Shown here: positions 8,314 through 16,538 of the stretch, in pieces
How positions within the stretch are numbered: position 1 is the first letter of the stretch
Layout of the letters: every line of letters starts with the position of its first letter
Assembly: GCA_007694945.1 (NCBI GenBank)
Contig: REER01000076.1
Coordinates: forward strand, 1 to 44,190
Length of the DNA stretch: 44,190 nucleotides
DNA from: Paracoccaceae bacterium
GTDB lineage: Bacteria; Pseudomonadota; Alphaproteobacteria; Rhodobacterales; Rhodobacteraceae
Reading direction: 5' to 3'
The notes under the pieces: model-generated
The model's input: only the letters and a program-made list of their open reading frames with translations
What the model was told of the DNA's origin: nothing
Databases searched by the model: none
Program-made: the position numbers and the translations under genes

Positions 8314-9477
8314 ATGCGGGTCTCGGTCTTTGGTGCGACAGGCTCGATTGGCGAGAGCACCTTCGACTTACTCTCGCGCCGCGATGATATCGAGACAGTC
8401 GCGCTGACCGGCGGGCGCAATGTGGCCCGGCTGGCCGAGCAGGCGCGTGCGCTTCGCGCGAGCGTCGCCGTCACAGCACATGAGGAGTGCTATGAGCCGT
8501 TGAAAGAGGCGCTCGCGGGCAGTGGTATCGAGGTTGAGGCGGGCACCCAAGCCTTGGTCAACGCCGCTGAGCGCCCTGCCGACTGGGTCATGTCGGCCAT
8601 CGTCGGGGCTGCCGGGCTGACGCCTGGCTTTCGCGCCTTGGCGCAGGGGGCGACTCTGGCGCTGGCGAACAAGGAATCGCTCGTGACGGCTGGGCCGCTC
8701 CTGATGCGCGAGGCTGCGCGCCATGGCGCGCGCATCTTGCCTGTCGACAGCGAGCACTCAGCCGTGTTTCAGGCGCTGGTCGGCGAGGATGCGGCAGCGG
8801 TCGAGCGTGTCATCATAACGGCCTCGGGCGGGCCGTTCCGCGATTGGCCCCTCGAGCGGCTGGAGCAGGCGACACTGGCCGAAGCACAGACCCATCCCAA
8901 CTGGTCCATGGGCCAGCGGATCACGATTGATTCCGCGACCTTATTTAATAAAGCCTTGGAACTAATTGAAACAAGAGAATATTTTGGCTTTAAGCCCGAT
9001 CAGATCGAGGCTGTGGTCCACCCGCAATCCATCATTCACGCGTTGGTGGGCTTTCGCGACGGTGCGCTGATGGCACATCTCGGCCCGCCCGACATGCGCC
9101 ACGCCATCGGCTATGCGCTGAACTGGCCCGAGCGCGCGGAGTTACCTGTCGCCCGGCTCGACCTCGCGCAGCTTGCGCAACTGAGCTTCGAGGCCCCGGA
9201 CCCGTTCCGCTTCCCGGCCCTGCGGCTGGCGCGTGAGGTGATGGAGACGCGCGGCCACGCGGGCGCGGCCTTCAATGCTGCCAAGGAAGTGGCGCTCGAT
9301 GAATTCATCGCCGGACGGATCCGATTTCTCGACATGGCGCGGTTGGTCGAACGCACAATTGACGCGCTTTCGACCGACTCCTGCCTCACAGATCCGGTAG
9401 AGGCGCTTGAAACCGTTGTAGCAATGGACCAAATGGCCAGAGATCACGCGCGCAGGCTTGCGGCTGCGCTGAATTAA
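8314..9477 (+). CDS. dxr: 1-deoxy-D-xylulose 5-phosphate reductoisomerase
   Basis: The 387-aa enzyme converts DXP to MEP with NADPH, the first committed step of the non-mevalonate isoprenoid pathway that feeds UppS next door. Visible motifs are the NADPH loop VFGATGSIGEST at residues 4-15, GATLALANKESLVTAG, LPVDSEHSAVFQAL (metal ligands Asp and Glu), ITASGGPFRDWP, and HPNWSMGQRITIDSATLFNK. Length is normal. A 54-nt stretch at 8941-8994 (TLFNKALELIETREYFG region) is about 26% G+C and uses rare codons such as TTA, CTA and AGA, unlike the rest of the gene. See findings. Confidence 0.95.
   Translation: MRVSVFGATGSIGESTFDLLSRRDDIETVALTGGRNVARLAEQARALRASVAVTAHEECYEPLKEALAGSGIEVEAGTQALVNAAERPADWVMSAIVGAAGLTPGFRALAQGATLALANKESLVTAGPLLMREAARHGARILPVDSEHSAVFQALVGEDAAAVERVIITASGGPFRDWPLERLEQATLAEAQTHPNWSMGQRITIDSATLFNKALELIETREYFGFKPDQIEAVVHPQSIIHALVGFRDGALMAHLGPPDMRHAIGYALNWPERAELPVARLDLAQLAQLSFEAPDPFRFPALRLAREVMETRGHAGAAFNAAKEVALDEFIAGRIRFLDMARLVERTIDALSTDSCLTDPVEALETVVAMDQMARDHARRLAAALN
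8941..8994. other. AT-rich rare-codon patch inside dxr
   Basis: Fourteen of 54 bases are G or C, in a gene that is otherwise strongly GC-rich. The codons include TTA, TTT, AAT, AAA, CTA, ATT, ACA and AGA in one run. The protein sequence it encodes is still normal for Dxr. It contains promoter-like hexamers TTGGAA (8956-8961) and TATTTT (8980-8985), 18 nt apart, so an internal promoter is possible but unproven. Confidence 0.6.
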
Positions 9478-9518
9478 GTGCGGCCCGAGAGTCGCAGGCA
9501 AGACAAAGGGGAAATCGA

Positions 9519-10853
9519 GTGGATCTGATCGGGCTGTTGCCGAGCTTCGGCAATTTTTTCCTCACCATCGCGGTTTTCGTCGTTGTCCTGTCGATCATCG
9601 TGTTTGTGCACGAATACGGGCATTACATTGTCGGGCGTTGGACCGGCATTCACGCCGATGTGTTCTCGCTGGGGTTTGGCCCGGTTCTGGCCAGTGGCAC
9701 CGACAAGAACGGCACCGTCTGGCAGGTCGCGGCAATACCACTTGGCGGCTATGTGAAATTCGCTGGCGATGCGGGCGCAACCTCCAGCAAGGATGCCGAG
9801 GGCATGGCCGAGATGGACGAGGAGGCGCGGCGGCACACCATGCATGGCGCGCCGCTCTGGGCACGTTCGCTGACGGTTGCGGCAGGGCCGTTCTTCAATT
9901 TCATCTTTGCCTTCTTGGTCTTTGTCGGGCTTTTGATGTTCGAGGGCGTGGCGGTGGACGAGCCTATTGTGGGTGAGATCACGCCGCTGCCTGCTCAGCC
10001 TTTCGAGTTGCAAACCGGCGACCGAATTCTTGCTGTCGAAGGCATTGAGACCGAGACCCTGTCTGCCTTCATGGCCAGCGCCGAGGAGATGCCGGCCGAG
10101 CCTGTGCTGAGCTATACAGTCGAGCGCGACGGGCAGGTAATGGAGGTGACCGGCCCCCATCCGCAACCGCCCCTTGCAGGCAGTGTCGCCATCCAGTCCG
10201 CCGCCCGCGAGGCGCGTATGCAGCCCGGTGATGTGATTCTTTCGATCGACGGGCGCGAGATCGCAACTTTCGCCGAGTTGCGCGATATTGTCGCCGAATC
10301 AGCCGGCGCCCCGCTGGCGCTGCGTGTTTGGCGCGGTGGTGACGAGTTGGACCTGACGCTGGAGCCGCGCAGCACCGATCTGCCATTGGCCGAGGGCGGG
10401 TTCGAGACCCGTTTTCTGATCGGCCTGACCTCGGGGGCTGTTTTTGAATACAGCACGCGTAGCCCCGGTTTCTTCGAGGCTGCGGGCATGGCGGTGACCC
10501 AGGTCTGGCGGGTGATCCGTACCTCGCTGGAGGGGCTCTACTATATGGTGGTCGGCCAGATCAGCACCTGTAACCTTTCCAGCCCCATCGGCATTGCCGA
10601 AGCCTCGGCGGCCAAGGCGAGTGACGGTGTGATCGAGTTTGTCTGGTTCATTGCAGTGCTGTCCGTCGCCATCGGCTTGTTGAACCTTTTCCCGATCCCG
10701 CCGCTGGATGGGGGGCATCTGGTCTTCCACGCCTACGAGGCCGTGATGCGACGGCCAGCGGGTGACAAAGCGATGCAGATCCTGATTACCATCGGGTTGG
10801 CGCTGGTGCTCTCGCTCTTTGTATTTGCAATCTTCACTGACCTGACCTGCTGA
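9519..10853 (+). CDS. rseP: RIP metalloprotease RseP (site-2 protease)
   Basis: The 444-aa inner-membrane zinc protease cleaves transmembrane anti-sigma factors and remnant signal peptides. The zinc motif HEYGH follows the first membrane helix (VFVHEYGHYIVGRW, about residue 30). The second catalytic motif NLFPIPPLDGGH is near residue 390, and PDZ sequence lies between (GEITPLPAQPFELQTGDRI and QPGDVILSIDGREIATF). The start is GTG at 9519, preceded by an AAAGGGGAAA. The order dxr-rseP-bamA is a conserved envelope arrangement. Confidence 0.94.
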   Translation: MDLIGLLPSFGNFFLTIAVFVVVLSIIVFVHEYGHYIVGRWTGIHADVFSLGFGPVLASGTDKNGTVWQVAAIPLGGYVKFAGDAGATSSKDAEGMAEMDEEARRHTMHGAPLWARSLTVAAGPFFNFIFAFLVFVGLLMFEGVAVDEPIVGEITPLPAQPFELQTGDRILAVEGIETETLSAFMASAEEMPAEPVLSYTVERDGQVMEVTGPHPQPPLAGSVAIQSAAREARMQPGDVILSIDGREIATFAELRDIVAESAGAPLALRVWRGGDELDLTLEPRSTDLPLAEGGFETRFLIGLTSGAVFEYSTRSPGFFEAAGMAVTQVWRVIRTSLEGLYYMVVGQISTCNLSSPIGIAEASAAKASDGVIEFVWFIAVLSVAIGLLNLFPIPPLDGGHLVFHAYEAVMRRPAGDKAMQILITIGLALVLSLFVFAIFTDLTC

Positions 10854-10949
10854 GCCGGGCGTAGCGGCAGGGCGATGTCATGGCGCGGACGCGCTGCTGC
10901 CTCATTCTTGCCCGATTCTATGGCCATCACCGGGACGAAGGAGAGTGTA

Positions 10950-11111
10950 ATGGCCTATATCGAATCCGAGCTTCGCAGCATGCGCATTGTCTGGTCGACC
11001 GTTGGGGATCGTGTCATCGTCATCGGGCTGATCGTGACAGCTATAGTCTTTGCCAGTGCCTTGGCGCATTATCTGAGCATGCCTGCCTCCGATTTGCCGC
11101 TCACCCGCTGA
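10950..11111 (+). CDS. Small single-span membrane protein (53 aa)
   Basis: ATG 10950 is preceded by AAGGAGAG at good spacing, which decides this start over the longer frame from 10875. The product has a polar N-terminus (MAYIESELRSMRIVWSTVGD), one transmembrane segment (VIVIGLIVTAIVFASALAHY) and a short tail. No family is recognised. It lies between rseP and bamA, which suggests an envelope role or simply read-through transcription. Confidence 0.6.
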   Translation: MAYIESELRSMRIVWSTVGDRVIVIGLIVTAIVFASALAHYLSMPASDLPLTR

Positions 11112-11293
11112 CCGCGCGGTCGTATTGGCCGCATAGAATGGGCCAAGGCCCCCTCGCTCGATTGACGCCGCGCTGTCGCGCGGTGTCCTGCCGTTAAGGG
11201 TGATCGATCAGGTATCAATCGGGCATCATGAGAACTTCTTCGCCGGTATTATTCAACTGTGCCCCGGGTGCATCACTACCCACGCCGATTGCT

Positions 11294-11322
11294 TTGACAA
11301 GCCCGCTCTGACCCGATAGGCA
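11294..11322 (+). promoter_or_regulatory. Candidate sigma-70-type promoter for bamA
   Basis: A consensus -35 TTGACA (11294-11299) is followed after exactly 17 nt by TAGGCA (11317-11322). This is 21 nt before the annotated bamA ATG, in a 232-nt gene-free gap. The spacing is ideal but the -10 is weak. If real, bamA and the genes after it can be transcribed apart from rseP. Confidence 0.4.
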
Positions 11323-11343
11323 GAAAGAAACAATAATGCGGTA

Positions 11344-13722
11344 ATGATGGGGCCCGACATGCGCGGAATCATGGGGATGCTGCCTGCGCACAAAGGGGGT
11401 GTGGCGCAGGGTCCGCACGTCTTTTCTGTAGCAGTTCTGGGACTGTTGTCTTTTCTTTTCATAGCCTTCGCGCCCGCAGTTCAGGCGCAGGACCTTCGCT
11501 TCTCGTCGATCGTGATCGACGGCAATGTCCGGGTCGATGATTCTACGGTGATTGGGCTTGCGGGAATCGGGACCGGCCAGGCCGTCAGCGCCGGGCAACT
11601 CAACACAGCGGTCAGCAACCTGTCCGCTTCGGGCCTGTTCGAGTCTGTCGATGTCGTTCCGCAAGGCAACACATTGCGGATTCAGGTGCAGGAATTCCCG
11701 ATCATCGGGATTGTGAATTTCGAGGGTAACCGCCGCATCAATGACGAGGATCTCGAGCCGGTCGTGCAGACGCGCGCCGGGCGCGTGCTCTCGCCCTCGC
11801 AGGTCGAGGCCGATGCCCGTGCCATCGCCGACCTCTATGCACGCCGTGGTCGCACTGGTGCGGAAGTGACGCCCGAGATCATTCCGCGGGGGAATAACCG
11901 CGTTGATCTGGCGTTCGTGATCCGTGAGGGGACTGTTGTCGAGATTGAACGGCTCTCCTTCGTCGGCAACCAGGCCTTCTCGAACTACCGTCTGCGTCAG
12001 GTTCTGAGCACCAAGCAGGCCGGACCGCTGCGCTGGATCATCCAGAGTGATACCTTCGTGGCCGAGCGCATCGCGCTCGACCGTCAGTTGCTGACCGATT
12101 TCTACCTCTCGCGCGGGTTCATCGATTTCGACATCCTCTCGGTCACTTCCGAGATGGCGCGTGAGCGCGATGGGTTTTTCCTGACCTTCAACATTCGCGA
12201 AGGTCAGCAATATCGCTTTGGCAATGTCACCGTGGTCAGCGAGGTCGAAGGGGTCGACCCAGATGACTATATTGGCGCACTGCGCCTGCGTTCGGGCACG
12301 ATCTTCGCGCCCACGACGCTGGACCGCAATATCGCCCGGCTAGAGCAGGTGGCGACTCAACGTGGGCTGCGGTTCATCCGCGCCGAGCCACGTTTCACCC
12401 GCAATGACCGCGAGCAGACAGTCGATGTCGAATTCGCTCTGGTGCGCGGCGAGCGGGTGATTGTCGAACGGATCGACATTCAGGGCAACACGACCACGCT
12501 TGATCGGGTTATCCGCCGTCAGTTCCGCTCGGCCGAAGGAGATCCGTTCAACCCGCGCGAGATTCGCGAGGCCGCGGAGCGCATAAGGGCCTTGGGCTTC
12601 TTCGCTGATGTTGCGGTTGAACCGCGTCAGGGCTCGGCCCCGGATCAGGCCATCGTCGATGTCGAGGTTGAAGAGACTACCACAGGCTCGCTTGGCTTTT
12701 CGGTCAGCTATGGGCGCGCGCAGGGCGTCGGTTTCGGGATTTCCTTTGCTGAGCAAAACTTTCTTGGGCGTGGCCAGCGGCTTTCGATCAATTTCAATAC
12801 GGTCAGAGGCGCGCGCGACATTTCGCTCGAATTCGGTGAACCCGCGCTGCTGGGCCGCGATCTCGACTATTCGCTGGGTGTCGGGTATCGTGAAACGCGT
12901 ACCTTCTTCTCCGATTTCGATACGCGCGAGGCGTTCCTCAACAATGCGCTGAGCTTCCCGGTGAGTGAATTCGGGCGCTTGCAGGTGCGGCAGGGGCTCG
13001 TCCTCGACCGATTGACCGGGCTTGACCCTGACCCAACCGTGAACTCGGCGCGGCTCTTTGCGGATCAGGCCGCAGGCTCCGCGATCACCGGCTCGCTCGG
13101 CTACACCTACACCTTTGACACTCGCGGCGTCGGGGTCGACCCGTCGCGCGGTTGGGTGTTCAGCGTCGGGCAGGATTTCGCAGTCGGCAATAACAGTCGC
13201 CGCTTCATCAAGACCGAGGCGCGCGCTGGCTACGAGATCTCGATTTTCAACGAAGATGTCACCCTGCGCGGCGATGCGCGTGCAGGGCTTTTGCAGATGG
13301 TCAATGGCGAGTCGCGCAATCGCGAGCGCTTCCAACTGGCCAATGTGATGCGCGGTTTCGCCTTCGGTGGCGCTGGTCCGCGCGATTTCGGGGCGGTCAA
13401 TAATGACGTTCTCGGTGGCAACCGCTTTGCCGCGCTGCAGGTCGAGGCGCAGTTCCCGCTCGGTACACCGGTCGAATATGGCCTCAGTGGTGGTGTCTTC
13501 GCCGATATCGGTTCGGTCTGGGGCACCGACTCTGTGTCTGGCATCAACATGATCGACAGTGGCACGGATTATAACAGCGCTCGTCTGCGCGCGACGGTCG
13601 GGGTCTCGCTGTTCTGGGATAGCCCCATCGGGCCCTTGCGTTTCGATCTGTCGCGCGCTGTGCGCAAACTGCCGGCAGACCGGACCCAGAATTTCGACTT
13701 CTCCATCGTCTCGCGATTCTGA
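11344..13722 (+). CDS. bamA: Outer membrane protein assembly factor BamA
   Basis: The 792-aa protein is the Omp85 core of the BAM complex, which inserts beta-barrels into the outer membrane. After a long signal region (cleavage probably at VQA, residue 48) come five POTRA domains (about 50-440; for example ISTSTYLE-like repeats begin FSSIVIDGNVRVDD and VERIDIQGNTTTLDRVIRR), then a 16-strand barrel. The barrel ends FDFSIVSRF with the usual terminal Phe, and VRKLPADRTQNF precedes it. The N-terminus is longer than usual, so ATG 11371 or another later start is possible. It overlaps skp (TGATG). Confidence 0.95.
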   Translation: MMGPDMRGIMGMLPAHKGGVAQGPHVFSVAVLGLLSFLFIAFAPAVQAQDLRFSSIVIDGNVRVDDSTVIGLAGIGTGQAVSAGQLNTAVSNLSASGLFESVDVVPQGNTLRIQVQEFPIIGIVNFEGNRRINDEDLEPVVQTRAGRVLSPSQVEADARAIADLYARRGRTGAEVTPEIIPRGNNRVDLAFVIREGTVVEIERLSFVGNQAFSNYRLRQVLSTKQAGPLRWIIQSDTFVAERIALDRQLLTDFYLSRGFIDFDILSVTSEMARERDGFFLTFNIREGQQYRFGNVTVVSEVEGVDPDDYIGALRLRSGTIFAPTTLDRNIARLEQVATQRGLRFIRAEPRFTRNDREQTVDVEFALVRGERVIVERIDIQGNTTTLDRVIRRQFRSAEGDPFNPREIREAAERIRALGFFADVAVEPRQGSAPDQAIVDVEVEETTTGSLGFSVSYGRAQGVGFGISFAEQNFLGRGQRLSINFNTVRGARDISLEFGEPALLGRDLDYSLGVGYRETRTFFSDFDTREAFLNNALSFPVSEFGRLQVRQGLVLDRLTGLDPDPTVNSARLFADQAAGSAITGSLGYTYTFDTRGVGVDPSRGWVFSVGQDFAVGNNSRRFIKTEARAGYEISIFNEDVTLRGDARAGLLQMVNGESRNRERFQLANVMRGFAFGGAGPRDFGAVNNDVLGGNRFAALQVEAQFPLGTPVEYGLSGGVFADIGSVWGTDSVSGINMIDSGTDYNSARLRATVGVSLFWDSPIGPLRFDLSRAVRKLPADRTQNFDFSIVSRF

Positions 13723-14342
13723 TGCGTCTCTGCGATGGTGCCGGATTGTTCCTGTTGGGGGCCGCAAGCTTGCTTGCGGCCCCTTTTCCAGCGCCGCTGC
13801 ATGCGCAGCAATCCTTGGGCTTCGCCTTTGGTGAACCAGTCGGCGATCGGACCTCGCAGGCTGGTCGTGCATTGCGCACCATTGACGAAGAGCGCCTGTT
13901 CCAGCAATCCGAATTCGGTCAGCGGGTTGCGCGCGAGATAGAGAGGGCCTCACGCGCGCTTGAGGCGCAGAATGACGAGTTGCTGGCCGAACTGACCGCG
14001 CGCGAGGCCGAACTGACCGAGCAACGCGGCTCGATGACGTTGGAGGAGTTCCGCGCGGCTGCTGTAGAATTCGACGTCAAGGCGGAGACCACGCGCCGCG
14101 AACAGGCAGAGAAGCGACAGCGGCTGGTGCAGTTCGAAGAGGCCGAGCGGCGGCGCTTTTTCACGTCTGTCGCGCCTGTGTTGCAAGAGGTGCTGGCGCA
14201 GGCCGGTGCGCAGATTCTGATCGACGCCCGCGCGGTGCTCATCGGTGTGCCGGGCATGGACATGACGCCAGAGGCCATCGCCGCGATTGACGAGGTGTTG
14301 GGCGATGGTGGAGAGCCAGCCTTCCCGCTGAACCTGCCCTGA
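13722..14342 (+). CDS. skp: OmpH/Skp-like periplasmic chaperone
   Basis: The 206-aa product has a signal peptide (LFLLGAASLLAAPFPAPLHAQ, about residues 9-29). A long charged helical region (about 60-150: IERASRALEAQNDELLAEL and following) is typical of Skp tentacles, which hold unfolded outer-membrane proteins. The C-terminal QILIDARAVLIG matches the OmpH family end (ILD...V). The start codon overlaps the bamA stop, and the bamA-skp order is the standard one, so it should act with BamA. Confidence 0.85.
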   Translation: MRLCDGAGLFLLGAASLLAAPFPAPLHAQQSLGFAFGEPVGDRTSQAGRALRTIDEERLFQQSEFGQRVAREIERASRALEAQNDELLAELTAREAELTEQRGSMTLEEFRAAAVEFDVKAETTRREQAEKRQRLVQFEEAERRRFFTSVAPVLQEVLAQAGAQILIDARAVLIGVPGMDMTPEAIAAIDEVLGDGGEPAFPLNLP

Positions 14343-14447
14343 CATGCGGGTCCTGCGCGCTTGTCAGCGCGCCAGCCTCTTGCTAGAGCAACCGACAAAA
14401 CTTCGCAGGCCCGCGCAACGGGGTTTGCGCGATGCAAAGGAGCCGTC

Positions 14448-14918
14448 ATGACCGATGCCCCCCTGCAAGAGGCCGATCTTGCCACCATCATGCGGGTCAT
14501 CCCGCATCGTTATCCGTTTTTGCTTGTGGACAAGGTTCGCGATGTGGTGGCGCGAGAATCGGTCGTGGGCATCAAGAATGTCACCTTCAACGAGCCGCAT
14601 TTTCAGGGCCATTTTCCCGGCGCTCCGATCATGCCGGGTGTCACCATTGTCGAGGCCATGGCGCAGACGGCTGCTGTCCTAGTGGGGCTGTCGCTGGGCT
14701 TTGCCGAGAAGCGACCGCTGGTCTATTTCATGTCCATCGACAAGGCCAAGTTCCGTCGCAAGGTCGTGCCTGGCGATGTTCTCGAGCTGCATGTGACCGT
14801 CAAGCGCGGCTCGACCAAGATCTGGAAGTTCGAGGGGGTCGCCAAGGTGGAGGATCAGATCGCGGCCGAGGCCGAGTTCGCGGCGATGATCGATTTCAGC
14901 GCCGATCTGGTGGAATGA
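14448..14918 (+). CDS. fabZ: 3-hydroxyacyl-ACP dehydratase FabZ
   Basis: The 156-aa hot-dog-fold enzyme dehydrates 3-hydroxyacyl-ACP in fatty acid elongation. Motifs: [13 protein letters not shown], then [20 protein letters not shown] with the catalytic His and Glu. ATG 14448 is chosen because AAGGAGC precedes it; the frame opens at 14361 without conserved sequence. It uses the same 3-hydroxyacyl-ACP pool as LpxA, whose gene begins 7 nt downstream. lpxD, commonly between skp and fabZ, is absent. Confidence 0.95.
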   Translation: MTDAPLQEADLATIMRVIPHRYPFLLVDKVRDVVARESVVGIKNVTFNEPHFQGHFPGAPIMPGVTIVEAMAQTAAVLVGLSLGFAEKRPLVYFMSIDKAKFRRKVVPGDVLELHVTVKRGSTKIWKFEGVAKVEDQIAAEAEFAAMIDFSADLVE

Positions 14919-14925
14919 GCGCGGC

Positions 14926-15720
14926 ATGATCGACCCTTCTGCCCGCATCCACGCCACAGCGATTGTCGAGCCCGGCGCGAAGGTCGGCGCCGATTGCGTG
15001 ATCGGCCCCTATGCCATCATCGGCCCTGATGTGACACTTGCCGAAGGTGTCGAGGTAAAGCCCCATGCGCTGGTCACCGGTTGGACCGAGATCGGGGCCG
15101 GGTCGGTCATCTTCTCCTTTGCCTCAGTCGGCGAAGTGCCGATGGACCTCAAATATGCGGGCGAGCGCACCCGGCTGATCGTGGGCGAGCGCTGCCGCAT
15201 CCGCGAAAATGCCACCATTCATATCGGCACCGAGGGCGGCGGCGGTGTCACCCGTGTCGGCAATGATTGCCTGATCATGGCCAGCGCCCATATCGGCCAT
15301 GATGCACAGATCGGCAATAATGTGATCCTGGCGAATTATGTCGGGGTCGCCGGGCATGTGATCATCGAGGATCGTGTCATTGTCGGGGGCTCGGCGGGGT
15401 TGCACCAGTTCATTCGCGTGGGCGAAGGGGCGATGATTGGGGCACTGACGCGGGTTGCGCATGATGTCATGCCCTTTGGGCTGGTGTCGGCGGCAGATGG
15501 CACGTTGCAGGGGCTCAATCTGATCGGGCTCAAGCGGCGGGGCGTGCCGCGCGAGGAAATCGCGGCGCTTCGCGCGGCCTACAAGCGCCTCGCCGAAGGC
15601 GAGGCGGCCCTGGTCGATCTCGCCGAGGCACTGGGTCAGGAGACCGACTCCGAGGTGGTGGCGCAGGTGGCGCGGTTTTTCACCGAAGGGTCACAGCGCA
15701 AGTTCCTGCGCCCGACATGA
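14926..15720 (+). CDS. lpxA: UDP-N-acetylglucosamine acyltransferase LpxA
   Basis: The 264-aa left-handed beta-helix enzyme adds a 3-hydroxyacyl chain to UDP-GlcNAc, the first step of lipid A synthesis. Hexapeptide repeats start at residue 4 (IHATAIVEPGAKVGADCVIG). The conserved central segment NDCLIMASAHIGHDAQIGNN contains the catalytic His. The tail FTEGSQRKFLRPT is typical. Length matches the family. Its end overlaps lpxI by 4 nt (ATGA). Confidence 0.95.
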   Translation: MIDPSARIHATAIVEPGAKVGADCVIGPYAIIGPDVTLAEGVEVKPHALVTGWTEIGAGSVIFSFASVGEVPMDLKYAGERTRLIVGERCRIRENATIHIGTEGGGGVTRVGNDCLIMASAHIGHDAQIGNNVILANYVGVAGHVIIEDRVIVGGSAGLHQFIRVGEGAMIGALTRVAHDVMPFGLVSAADGTLQGLNLIGLKRRGVPREEIAALRAAYKRLAEGEAALVDLAEALGQETDSEVVAQVARFFTEGSQRKFLRPT

Positions 15721-16538
15721 GCCGGATCGCGCTGATCTGTGGTCGCGGGCGCCTGCCGCAGCTTCTGGCGGAGCGTCTGGAGGCCGAAGGCCGCGCGCCG
15801 GTCATGTCCGAGCTCGAAGGGTTCGAGAGCCTGAGCCGCACGCGCGAGAATGTCGTCGTGTTCCGGCTGGAGCGGTTGGTGCCCTTGCTCGATCATCTGC
15901 AGGAGCTTGGGGTCGCGGAGGTGGTCTTCGCGGGCACGCTCCACCGGCCGAGGCTCGACCCCGCGCTGATCGACCCCGGCACTATGCAGCTTCTGCCGCG
16001 CATCATGGCCGCGATGCAGCAGGGCGATGACGGGACATTGCGCGAAGTGATCGCGCTGATGGGCGAATGGGGGATGTCGGTGCGCGGGGCGCATGAGGTC
16101 TATCCTGAATTGTTGCCCGATGAAGGGGTGCTGGGGGCTGTCGCGCCCAAGGCGCAGGACAAGGACGACGCGGCTCGGGGCTTTGAAATCCTGCAGGCGC
16201 TTGGCGTGGCTGATGTCGGGCAGGGCTGCGTGGTGGCGCGTGGGCAATGCCTCGCGCTGGAGGCTTTGCCCGGGACGGATGTGATGTTGGCGCATCTTGC
16301 CGGGCTGCGCGAGGGCGGGGCGGAACTGCCCGCAGGCGGGGTGTTCTGCAAGGCGCCAAAGCCCGGACAGGACCGCCGCGTCGATCTCCCCGCGCTGGGG
16401 CCAGAGACTGTTATCGCCGCGCATCGCGCCGGCCTGCGCGGTATCGCCTGCGAGGCCGGGGGGGTGCTGATGATCGACCGCGCCGAGATGGTCGCGCAGG
16501 CCGATGCACTGGGGCTGTTCCTCTGGGCGCGGGCGTGA
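15717..16538 (+). CDS. lpxI: UDP-2,3-diacylglucosamine pyrophosphatase LpxI
   Basis: The 273-aa protein belongs to the LpxI (former DUF1009) family, which replaces LpxH in alphaproteobacteria and cleaves UDP-2,3-diacylglucosamine to lipid X and UMP. It starts MSRIALICGRGRLPQLLAE and has GTLHRPRLDPALIDPGTM, VRGAHEVYPELLPDEG and a C-terminal KAPKPGQDRRVDLPALGPET with AAHRAGLRGIACEAGGVLM, all typical. It is translationally coupled to lpxA (ATGA) and lpxB (GTGA), which places it in the lipid A pathway. Confidence 0.93.
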   Translation: MSRIALICGRGRLPQLLAERLEAEGRAPVMSELEGFESLSRTRENVVVFRLERLVPLLDHLQELGVAEVVFAGTLHRPRLDPALIDPGTMQLLPRIMAAMQQGDDGTLREVIALMGEWGMSVRGAHEVYPELLPDEGVLGAVAPKAQDKDDAARGFEILQALGVADVGQGCVVARGQCLALEALPGTDVMLAHLAGLREGGAELPAGGVFCKAPKPGQDRRVDLPALGPETVIAAHRAGLRGIACEAGGVLMIDRAEMVAQADALGLFLWARA

